63,075 nucleotides of DNA from an uncultured Myxococcales bacterium (GTDB lineage Bacteria > Myxococcota_A > UBA9042): positions 1 to 63,075 of the forward strand of contig CAIXGW010000187.1 of the NCBI GenBank assembly GCA_903919145.1, in the 5' to 3' direction. Positions 30,017 through 37,504 of this stretch are shown here, piece after piece (within the stretch, counting starts at the first letter, position 1; each line of letters opens with the position of its first letter). The position numbers and the translations under genes were made by a program. Below the pieces are notes generated by a model. The model was not told the origin of the DNA, did no database searches, and worked only from the letters and a program-made list of their open reading frames with translations.

Positions 30017-32758
30017 ATGTTCGATTGGTTGATCCCAGGGTTGCTGCTCGTCACTGGCGCCACAGGTCTCGTTTACGAGGTCGTGGCTGGCCGGCTGCTG
30101 TCGCTGCACCTGGGCTCGTCGGGCTCATCGCAAGCGATTACTCTGGCGACGTTTCTGGGCGGCATGGCCCTGGGCGCGGTCTTGGCCGAGCGGGTGTTGC
30201 GCCGCCGCCTGCCGTCGGTGCGCGCTCCGCTGCTGGGCTACGCGGTATTGGAGGCCTTCATCGGCCTGTGGGCGCTGGCGCTGCCGGGGTTGGCAGACCG
30301 GTGTTTTGGCATTTTTGAGCAGTGGTCCCAAGGGCTTGGCCAGGCTTCGGCCGGCGACACCGGCACACTGGCCAAGCTGGGCCTGGCCGCCGTGCTGATC
30401 CTGCCGCTGACGGCTGCCATGGGCGCCACCCTGCCGGTGTTGGCCGCCGCGGTCGAGCGCAGCGTGCCTGGGCGCGGCGTGGCCCTGGTGTCGCGCTTCT
30501 ACGTGCTCAATTCCGCGGGAGCTGCCCTGGGTGCAGCCCTGGGCGGCTTTGTGCTGATCGAAAGGCTGGGCCTTCACCTGCCGCTGCAGTTCGGCGGCGC
30601 GCTCAACCTGGCAGTGGCGGCGGTGGTGGTCCTGGTCGGCCGCGCCCCTGTGCAGCCGGCGGCGCCGACCGAAGGCCCCTTGGCGGGCCCCGCCGAGGTG
30701 CCCGTGGCTTTGGTCTTTGCCGCGTTTGCCGCTGGCGCGGTGGCGCTCACCGCCGAGGTCGTGTGGACGCGCTTGGTAGGCTTGCTGCTAGGTTCTTCCG
30801 TTTATGCTTTTGCTTTCATGCTGGTGGTGGTCATCGCCGGCATCTCCGCCGGCAGCGCCATCGCCGCCAAAGCTGTGGCCAGCGGGTACGCTGCCGCGCG
30901 GGTTCTCAGCGCCTCTCAGGCCTTGGCCGCGGCTGCTGGCGCCCTGCTGTTGGCTCGGCTCGACAGCCTGCCGGTGCAGCTGGCCGAGCTGCGCATGGGC
31001 CTGCCCAGCCGTGTGGACGCCTACTCCTCTTGGCTGTGGCAGGCTTTTGCCGTCATCGGCCTGCACTTTCTGCCAGCGGCCATGGCGCTGGGGGCGTCCT
31101 TTCCGTCGTTGCTGGCTGCGGCCCGCGACGCCGGTGCCCCCACAGATCGCGCCACTTCGCGGATCCTTGCTGCCAATACGCTAGGTAATTTGCTAGGTTC
31201 TTTGGGCTGTGGCTTCTTGTTGATGCCGGCGTTGGGGATCGAAGGCGCACTGCTGCTTGGCGTTGGCCTGTCTCTGCTGGTGTCGCTGCTGGTGCTGCCG
31301 CGCCCTTGGCAGCCGGCGGCGCTGGCTTTCCCCGGCCTGATTGCCCTGAGCGCGGCGCTGCTGCTGGTGGTCGCGCCGCCCCAAGGGTTTGCGCTGGTCG
31401 CCGGCATGTTCCGCCTGCGCGACAAACGCCCCGAGCAGGTTCGGCCGTGGCTGGCAGAACAGCGCAAGAACTTTGAGATCCTTCTGCGCAATGACGGCAA
31501 AGACGCCACCATCACCGTTCACCGCGCCGCCGACCGCACCATCAGCCTGCGCACCAACGGCAAGAGCGATGGCAGCACCGGCATTGACGTGGTGACCCAG
31601 ATCCTCAGCGGCTTGTTGGGGCCGGTCTACCGTCCTCATGGTCAGCAGGCCTTCGTCGTCGGTCTGGGCACCGGGCAGACGGCCGCGGCGCTGGCGGCCA
31701 ACCCGCGCTGGCAGGTCCACGTGGTCGAGCTGTCGCCGGCGGTAGTCGATGCCGTGCCGCTGTTCGCCGATGTCAACGACCGGGTCTGGCAAAAAGCCAA
31801 TGTGCGGATTACCGTGGCCGATGCCCGCGAGATCCTGCGCAGTCTGCCCGACCACAGCCTTGACGTCATCGCCAGCGAGCCCTCCAACCCGTGGCTGGCC
31901 GGCGTGGCCGACTTGTTTACCCTAGAGAGCTTTGCCCGGATCCGCCAGAAGTTGCGCCCGGGTGGCGTGCTGGTCCAGTGGCTGCAGAGCTACGAAACCA
32001 GCGACGCGGTGGTGCGGCGGGTGGTCTGCACGCTGCAGCAGGCCTTTGGCCATGTGGTCATCTACCGCCTGACGACTGGCGATTTGGGCCTGGTGGCCTC
32101 GGACCGGCCTCTTCAGCTCGACCTGGCGGCGGCGGCGACCGCGCTGCAAGACCCCTCGACTCAGGCCTTCCTGCAAAGCCTTCACCGCCGCGCCGTGCCC
32201 GTCAACCTGGACGAGCTGCTCGCCGCCAATCTGTGCAGCGAAGCGCGGGTGGCCGAGCTGTGCCAGGGCTTTGCCGAGCCGCTGCGCGAGCTGCAGCCAG
32301 AGGTCGAGTACCGCGCCCCCCGCGACTTCTTTGCCGGTTCCAGCGCCATTCGCACGGTGGTGTGGCTCGACCAGCGCGCGGCGGCCACCCCAGCTGGGGT
32401 CACCGGCACCGAGCTGCAGCGCTGGCTGGCCCTGCACCCGCTGGACCCGCCGCGGCGGCTGGCCTTGTTTGAGCACCTGGTGGCGATCAACCATCCCCTG
32501 GACACCGTCTTGGCCTCGGCGCTGGTGGCCCCCGACCAATTGCCCAAGAAGCTGCGGCAGGCCTTTGAAAACCTGGAGCCGCTGTCTGCAGTTCCCAAGG
32601 GTCGCCGGCCACAAATCTGCGCCGAACTGCGCCGCCGTGCCGACTGGCTGACCCATCGCCCGTATACTGTGCTTGGTCCCGCCGTCGCCGATGAGACGGT
32701 TCAGGCGTGGGCTGAGCTGTGCGCCGATCCGATGGCGCTTCCGGTGTTTTTGCCATGA
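30017..32758 (+). CDS. fused multi-spanning membrane protein / spermidine synthase-like protein
   Basis: A 913-aa protein. The first 480 residues form a transporter-like membrane domain with roughly 12-14 hydrophobic segments (LIPGLLLVTGATGLVYEVVAGR, FLGGMALGAVLAERV). The cytosolic C-terminal half has a SpeE-like Rossmann fold: VVGLGTGQTAAALA near residue 547, VHVVELSP, and SEPSNPWLAGVADLFTLESF near residue 619, the hallmark of this family. The Asp of genuine spermidine synthases is replaced by the EPSNPW sequence, so polyamine synthesis is doubtful. The start MFDWLIPG at 30017 fits the family; a GTG at 29999 is possible. Its stop overlaps the next gene's start (ATGA). Confidence 0.88.
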   Translation: MFDWLIPGLLLVTGATGLVYEVVAGRLLSLHLGSSGSSQAITLATFLGGMALGAVLAERVLRRRLPSVRAPLLGYAVLEAFIGLWALALPGLADRCFGIFEQWSQGLGQASAGDTGTLAKLGLAAVLILPLTAAMGATLPVLAAAVERSVPGRGVALVSRFYVLNSAGAALGAALGGFVLIERLGLHLPLQFGGALNLAVAAVVVLVGRAPVQPAAPTEGPLAGPAEVPVALVFAAFAAGAVALTAEVVWTRLVGLLLGSSVYAFAFMLVVVIAGISAGSAIAAKAVASGYAAARVLSASQALAAAAGALLLARLDSLPVQLAELRMGLPSRVDAYSSWLWQAFAVIGLHFLPAAMALGASFPSLLAAARDAGAPTDRATSRILAANTLGNLLGSLGCGFLLMPALGIEGALLLGVGLSLLVSLLVLPRPWQPAALAFPGLIALSAALLLVVAPPQGFALVAGMFRLRDKRPEQVRPWLAEQRKNFEILLRNDGKDATITVHRAADRTISLRTNGKSDGSTGIDVVTQILSGLLGPVYRPHGQQAFVVGLGTGQTAAALAANPRWQVHVVELSPAVVDAVPLFADVNDRVWQKANVRITVADAREILRSLPDHSLDVIASEPSNPWLAGVADLFTLESFARIRQKLRPGGVLVQWLQSYETSDAVVRRVVCTLQQAFGHVVIYRLTTGDLGLVASDRPLQLDLAAAATALQDPSTQAFLQSLHRRAVPVNLDELLAANLCSEARVAELCQGFAEPLRELQPEVEYRAPRDFFAGSSAIRTVVWLDQRAAATPAGVTGTELQRWLALHPLDPPRRLALFEHLVAINHPLDTVLASALVAPDQLPKKLRQAFENLEPLSAVPKGRRPQICAELRRRADWLTHRPYTVLGPAVADETVQAWAELCADPMALPVFLP

Positions 32759-34440
32759 TGTCTCTAGAAGTGCGCCTGCCGGTGCTCCTGGGCGGGCCGC
32801 CGCCAGAGTCCCATCCCGACCTGCCGCGTCTGACCGCGCAAGCTCTGAACCTGCCGCTAGACGCCCTGGGGGCGGTGGTGGTTCGCCATCGCGCCCTGGA
32901 TGCCCGCAAGCGCCGGTCGCCCACCTGGGTCCTGCGGGTCGACGTCAGCCGCATCGAAGAAGCGCCGCCCAGCACCGAGCTGCCGCCGCTGGTCCGCCCG
33001 CGCAAGCTGGCCCGGTCCGCCGGCCAATTGCAGCCGATCATTGTGGGCATGGGTCCCGCCGGCCTGTTTGCCGCCCTGGCTTTTGCCGATGCGGGGGTGC
33101 GCTGCACCGTCATTGACCGCGGCGACGGGGTAGAGGCCCGCAGCCTCAAGGTCCGCGACTTGCGCGGCGCCGGCAAGCTGGATGCCGAGTCCAACCTGTG
33201 CTTTGGAGAGGGCGGCGCCGGCACCTACAGCGACGGCAAGCTCTACACCCGCAGCAAGCACCCGCGGGTCCAAGAAGTCTATGAGCGGCTGGTCGCCCTG
33301 GGAGCCGGCCGCGACATCCTGTTTCACGCCCACCCGCATGTGGGTAGCAATCGCCTGATTCCAATGATGAAGGTTCTGCGCCTGGCCCTGCTGGAAGCCG
33401 GCCACCGCATCCTGTTTGGCCGGCGGGTCGACGACCTGCTCATCGACTCGAGCGGTGCCCTGCCGCAGATTACCGGCGTGCAACTGGACGACGGCACGGA
33501 AGTGCAGGGCGGACCGGTGATTTTGGCCACCGGCCACTCGGCCAGAGACACCTACGCCATGCTCGCCCGCCGCGGCGTGGCCATGCAGCGCAAGGACTTT
33601 GCCATTGGCGCCCGGGTAGAGCACCCCCAGGCCCTGATCGATGCGGTGCAGCTCGGGCCGCTGGCCGGAGACGAAGTCGTTGGTGCGGCAGAGTATTTCT
33701 TGACCCAGCGCGTCGCTTCGGCCGACCTGGCAGAAGGCCGCGGCGTCTATTCCTTTTGCATGTGCCCCGGTGGCTATGTGCTGCCTTCGCCCACAGTCCA
33801 GGGCCGCCTCAACGTCAACGGCATGAGCAACGCCGGCCGCGGCTCCGGGTTTGCCAACGCCGCCCTGGTCGCCCAGGTCCTGGCGGACGAATTCTACTTT
33901 GCCAAGCCCGGCGATCTCAACGCCGACCCCGACTTTGGCGCCCACGTGGCCAACGGCGCTTTGCTGGGCGTGGCCTTGCAAGAACGCATCGAGAAGGCGT
34001 GTTTTGTTGCGGGAGGCAGTGACTATCAGGCCCCCGCCCAAAACCTGCTGTCCTTTGTTGCCGGCCGCGACAGCGCCGCGCTGCCAGAGCGCTACACCTA
34101 CCGACCCGGCATCCGCCCCGGCCGCATCGACCAGCTGCTGCCGCCGCGCATCGTCCAGGCCCTGCAGCTGGGCGCGCGCCAGGTCGAGCACAGTCAGCTG
34201 CGCGGCTACCTGAGCCGCGACGCGATCATTGTGGGCGCAGAGACCACGACCTCCAGCCCGGTGCGCATTGTGCGCGGCTCAGATCGCCAGTCGGTGAGCC
34301 ATGTTGGCCTCTACCCCTGTGCCGAGGGCGCGGGCTACGCCGGTGGCATCGTCAGCTCGGCCATCGATGGCCTGGAGGCGGCCGAGGCGATCCTGCTGGC
34401 TGCGGGCTTGGTGGTGGTGCTGCCAGAAGTTTCTCTGTAA
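32755..34440 (+). CDS. FAD-dependent oxidoreductase, COG2509 type
   Basis: A 561-aa flavoprotein. A small N-terminal region of about 95 residues precedes the dinucleotide-binding IIVGMGPAGLFAALAFADAG (near residue 98). The family-specific GEGGAGTYSDGKLYTR (about 150-165) and later CMCPGGYVLPS and NVNGMSNAGRGSGFANAAL motifs identify the COG2509 uncharacterised dehydrogenases. Its substrate is not known. The ATG overlaps the stop of the membrane/SpeE-like gene by three bases, so they are translationally coupled. It is convergent with the envC-like gene. Confidence 0.92.
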   Translation: MMSLEVRLPVLLGGPPPESHPDLPRLTAQALNLPLDALGAVVVRHRALDARKRRSPTWVLRVDVSRIEEAPPSTELPPLVRPRKLARSAGQLQPIIVGMGPAGLFAALAFADAGVRCTVIDRGDGVEARSLKVRDLRGAGKLDAESNLCFGEGGAGTYSDGKLYTRSKHPRVQEVYERLVALGAGRDILFHAHPHVGSNRLIPMMKVLRLALLEAGHRILFGRRVDDLLIDSSGALPQITGVQLDDGTEVQGGPVILATGHSARDTYAMLARRGVAMQRKDFAIGARVEHPQALIDAVQLGPLAGDEVVGAAEYFLTQRVASADLAEGRGVYSFCMCPGGYVLPSPTVQGRLNVNGMSNAGRGSGFANAALVAQVLADEFYFAKPGDLNADPDFGAHVANGALLGVALQERIEKACFVAGGSDYQAPAQNLLSFVAGRDSAALPERYTYRPGIRPGRIDQLLPPRIVQALQLGARQVEHSQLRGYLSRDAIIVGAETTTSSPVRIVRGSDRQSVSHVGLYPCAEGAGYAGGIVSSAIDGLEAAEAILLAAGLVVVLPEVSL

Positions 34441-34449
34441 AAACATGAG

Positions 34450-34473
34450 CTTGACAAAGCCCTGGGTGGCCGC
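34450..34473 (+). repeat. 18-bp intergenic repeat, copy 3
   Basis: The CTTGACAAAGCCCTGGGT core starts 9 bases after the oxidoreductase stop, in the 51-bp gap between convergent genes. Just beyond it GGCCGC...GCGGCC (34468-34492) can form a short hairpin, without a T-run. Any transcript started here would run antisense to the envC-like gene. Confidence 0.65.
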
Positions 34474-34491
34474 GGCGCCGTTGAGCGGCCC

Positions 34492-35658
34492 TCAGCGCAG
34501 CCACTCGGCGGGATCGACGGGCTGGCCATTGTGGCGGATCTCAAAGTACAGGTAGCGACCCTTGAGCGAGCCGCTCTGGCCAATGTCGGCAATGCGATGG
34601 CGCGCCTTGACCAGCTCGCCCTGCGACACCAAGACATTCTCCAGATGCGAGTACACCGAGTGCCAGCCGCGTCCGTGGTCCAAGATGACCGTCTCGCCGT
34701 AGCCCGTCAGCCAGCCAACAAAGGCCACCTTGCCCCAGAACACCGCCCGCACGGCCTGCCCAGGCGCATTGGGCCCGCGAAAGTCCAAGCCGCGGTGCAG
34801 CGTGACGGTGCCAAAGCGCGGATGGCGCAGATCGCCAAAGCCCACCTCTACGCGGCCCTGCACCGGCGGCAGCAGCTTGCCCTGCACCATCGCAAAGGTG
34901 TACTTGCGCTCGCTCCACTCAGCCAAGGCTTGAATTTGCTCAGAAAGCGCGCGGTGGGCGGCATCCTGGTCGCGGGCGGCGCGCTCGTGGAGCCGGCGAT
35001 CGCTGTCCAGCTCGGCCAGCAGTGCGCGCTTGTCTCGCCGTTCCTGCTCGGCCAGGGCCTTCTCGCTGTGCAATTGCATGTCCAGCTTCTGCAGCTGCTG
35101 CAGCGCCCGGTCGCGCTCGGCGGTCAGCTTCTCCAGGGCGCGCAGCTTCTCTGCATAGTGGGTCAGGCGCTGGCGGTCGGCGGTCAGCAGTCGCCGCAGC
35201 AGCCGATCCTTGGCCACCGAGCGGCCAAAATCCTCATGCGATAGGGCAAAACGCAGGGTTGGCAGCTGGGCAATCCGCAAGATGGCCCGCAGCCGCAGCT
35301 GCACCGTCGCCCGCATCGCCTCCAGGTCGGCTTGGGCCAGGGCCCGCTGCTTCTCGGCCTGCAGCATGGCATCCGAGGCATTGGCCAAAGCTACAGAAAG
35401 ACGCACGATTTGCTCGTCGAGCTTGTCGGCCCGCTGGTCGAGCTCGTCCAGGGTCTTCAGCAGGCCCAGCTCGGTTTGCAGCGCTTTTTCGTAGCGCTTG
35501 AGCAGGTCGGCGCGCTCCTCTGCGCTGAGCACGTGCCCGCCGCCGCTGGTCTTTTCAGGCTCGCTGGCCCGCGCCGGTGCAGCCATAGCCAGGCCAAGGG
35601 CCGCGATCACGGCGAGGCCGACCCTCCACAGCTGCGCCCCCTCCGCCCCCACAGCCAC
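34492..35658 (-). CDS. envC: murein hydrolase activator EnvC-like protein (coiled coil + degenerate LytM)
   Basis: A 388-aa exported protein with a signal peptide (RVGLAVIAALGLAMAAPARA), a long charged coiled coil (about residues 45-275) and a C-terminal LytM/M23 domain (about 285-388). The domain keeps HRGLDF and VYSHL, but the final HxH zinc motif is replaced (RYLYFEIRHNG), exactly as in EnvC, which does not cut peptidoglycan itself but activates amidases. It starts at a GTG 8 bases after ftsX stops, completing an ftsE-ftsX-envC operon. It should sit in the periplasm, held by FtsX, and couple FtsEX ATP hydrolysis to septal wall splitting. Confidence 0.9.
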   Translation of the reverse strand: MAVGAEGAQLWRVGLAVIAALGLAMAAPARASEPEKTSGGGHVLSAEERADLLKRYEKALQTELGLLKTLDELDQRADKLDEQIVRLSVALANASDAMLQAEKQRALAQADLEAMRATVQLRLRAILRIAQLPTLRFALSHEDFGRSVAKDRLLRRLLTADRQRLTHYAEKLRALEKLTAERDRALQQLQKLDMQLHSEKALAEQERRDKRALLAELDSDRRLHERAARDQDAAHRALSEQIQALAEWSERKYTFAMVQGKLLPPVQGRVEVGFGDLRHPRFGTVTLHRGLDFRGPNAPGQAVRAVFWGKVAFVGWLTGYGETVILDHGRGWHSVYSHLENVLVSQGELVKARHRIADIGQSGSLKGRYLYFEIRHNGQPVDPAEWLR

Positions 35659-35666
35659 GGCGACTC

Positions 35667-36569
35667 CTACAGCTTGAGGTAGCGACCGACCGACAGCGCG
35701 CTCGCCGCCAGCCCTACCGCCGGTCCGCCCAGCACCAGCCAGGCGATCATGCCAGGAGGCAACAGCGACCAGGCCACGTTGAGCATGTAGACGTCGCGAA
35801 CCAGGCCGCGCAGCTCGATGTGCAGCAGGCCCAGCAGCCCGGCCGCCAGCGCCGCGCCCACCAGACCCTGCAGGGCCCCTTCGACCAGAAACGGCAGGCG
35901 AATGAAGCCTGGGGTCGCCCCCACCAGCGCCAGGATCTCGATCTCGTCGCGCCGCGAAAACACCGCCAGGCGGATCGTCGAAAACACAAAGAACATCGAG
36001 CTTGCCAGCAGCACCCCAGACAGGACGATGCCGATGGTCCGCAAGATCTCTACCAGGGCGAACAGCAGGCGCAGCTTTTCGGCGCCAAATTCAACATCCT
36101 CAACCGCAGCCACCCCCTTGAGGGCCTGCGTCCACTTGACCAGCGCATCCACGTCGCCGCGAGAGGCCAGCGCCGCGTCGATCTCGACCTCCAGCACCGG
36201 CTGGCCGGGGATCGCCGCTTCGTCCAGCCCCTGAAGCAACTCGCTAGAAAGCAAGCGCTTGTTGCGCTCGCGGTCCTGCTCGCGGGTCAGGACCTTGACC
36301 TTGCGGATGCCCTCGTGCCCTTCCAGCTTGGTGCGCACGGCGGCGATGTCTGGCTCGCTGGCCGACTCCTGCAGGTACACCGAAAGCGCCAGTGATTGCC
36401 CCAGGTCCTGCATCAGCTTGCCGGCGTTGAACATCACCGTCGCAAACAGGCCCACCAAGGTCAGCGCCAAAGCAATCGTCAGCGCCGACACCGTTGCCAG
36501 CCACGGCGACCCGCGCAGCAGCTGCAGCGCCTGCGTCAAGACGTAGGTGGGGTGGGCCCCTCTCTTCAC
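35667..36569 (-). CDS. ftsX: cell division permease-like protein FtsX
   Basis: A 300-aa inner-membrane protein with the FtsX topology: a first membrane segment near residues 22-45 (VSALTIALALTLVGLFATVMF), an extracytoplasmic domain of about 120 residues containing LSVYLQESASEPDI, then three further segments (about 170-195, 220-245, 270-290). The RRDEIEILALVGATPGFIR motif between segments two and three is typical. The GTG start overlaps the ftsE stop by 4 bases, so stoichiometric translation with FtsE is expected. It recruits the EnvC-like protein encoded next. Confidence 0.94.
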   Translation of the reverse strand: MKRGAHPTYVLTQALQLLRGSPWLATVSALTIALALTLVGLFATVMFNAGKLMQDLGQSLALSVYLQESASEPDIAAVRTKLEGHEGIRKVKVLTREQDRERNKRLLSSELLQGLDEAAIPGQPVLEVEIDAALASRGDVDALVKWTQALKGVAAVEDVEFGAEKLRLLFALVEILRTIGIVLSGVLLASSMFFVFSTIRLAVFSRRDEIEILALVGATPGFIRLPFLVEGALQGLVGAALAAGLLGLLHIELRGLVRDVYMLNVAWSLLPPGMIAWLVLGGPAVGLAASALSVGRYLKL

Positions 36570-37438
36570 GGCGCCTCCCGCTTGGCGTCGGTCTGCTCAG
36601 CTGGCACAGCCGTCGATTCCCCTGCTTGGGCAAAGGGTTCAGAGAAGGCTGCGGCTGCTGGAGGCTCTGCCGCGGCGGGTGCGCTGGCCTGCAGCGGATT
36701 GACCATAGCCGCCTGGCCCAGCAGGTCGAGGCGATCCGCTGGGCCGCGCTCCAGGCCGCCGCGCAAGGGCGCCTGCCTGGGCAAGTCCTCTGCCAGCTGG
36801 CCGCGCGCCAGGGTCAACGTCCGCATGCCGTAGCGCTGGATGAGTCCCACATCGTGGGTGGCAACAATCACGGTCGTGCCGCGGCGGCCCACGTCAAGCA
36901 GCAACTGGATGATGTCATTGCCAAGATCGGGGTCGAGGTTGCCGGTCGGCTCGTCGGCCAGCAGGATTGCCGGCTCATTGACCAGGGCCCGGGCAATGGC
37001 CACCCGCTGCTGCTCGCCGGCACTCAGGTCGCCGGGCAGGGCGTCCAGCCGGTGGCCCAAGCGCAGGCCGTCGAGCAGGGTCTCTACGCGCTTGGCAATG
37101 TCCTTGCGGCCCAACCCCATGATCTCTAGAGAGATGGCCACGTTGTCAAACACGGTCCGCCGCGGGATCAGCTTGAAGTCCTGAAAAATCATGCCGATGT
37201 TGCGGCGGAGGAACGGCACGCTGGCGTCGCGCAGCACGTGGATGTTGCGGCCGCCGATCAGGATCTGGCCTTCGGTGGCGCGCTCCATGACCATCAGCAG
37301 GCGCAGCAACGTGGACTTTCCCGCGCCCGAAGGCCCCGTCAGAAAGACAAACTCGCCTTCGCGGACCCGCAAGGTGAGGTCGACCAGCGCGTCCGTGCCG
37401 TTGGGGTATCGCTTGTGAACGTGGTACAGCTGGATCAT
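36566..37438 (-). CDS. ftsE: cell division ATP-binding protein FtsE with C-terminal extension
   Basis: A 290-aa ABC ATPase starting MIQLYHVHKRYPNGTDAL, the usual FtsE N-terminus; hence the start at 37438. It has Walker A GPSGAGKSTLLRLL, the signature LSAGEQQRVAIARAL, Walker B ILLADEPTGNLD and the H-loop THD. Classical FtsE ends after about 220-230 residues. Here an extra tail of about 65 residues, rich in Ala, Pro and Glu, follows GMRTLTLARGQL and is probably disordered. It heads the ftsE-ftsX-envC operon. FtsEX controls peptidoglycan hydrolysis at the septum. Confidence 0.94.
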   Translation of the reverse strand: MIQLYHVHKRYPNGTDALVDLTLRVREGEFVFLTGPSGAGKSTLLRLLMVMERATEGQILIGGRNIHVLRDASVPFLRRNIGMIFQDFKLIPRRTVFDNVAISLEIMGLGRKDIAKRVETLLDGLRLGHRLDALPGDLSAGEQQRVAIARALVNEPAILLADEPTGNLDPDLGNDIIQLLLDVGRRGTTVIVATHDVGLIQRYGMRTLTLARGQLAEDLPRQAPLRGGLERGPADRLDLLGQAAMVNPLQASAPAAAEPPAAAAFSEPFAQAGESTAVPAEQTDAKREAP

Positions 37439-37504
37439 CCTGGCCAACCGTAGCACAAGCTGTCCGGTCGGGCCAATTTGCCGCGCCCGCCAGCTGGCCT
37501 GGGA

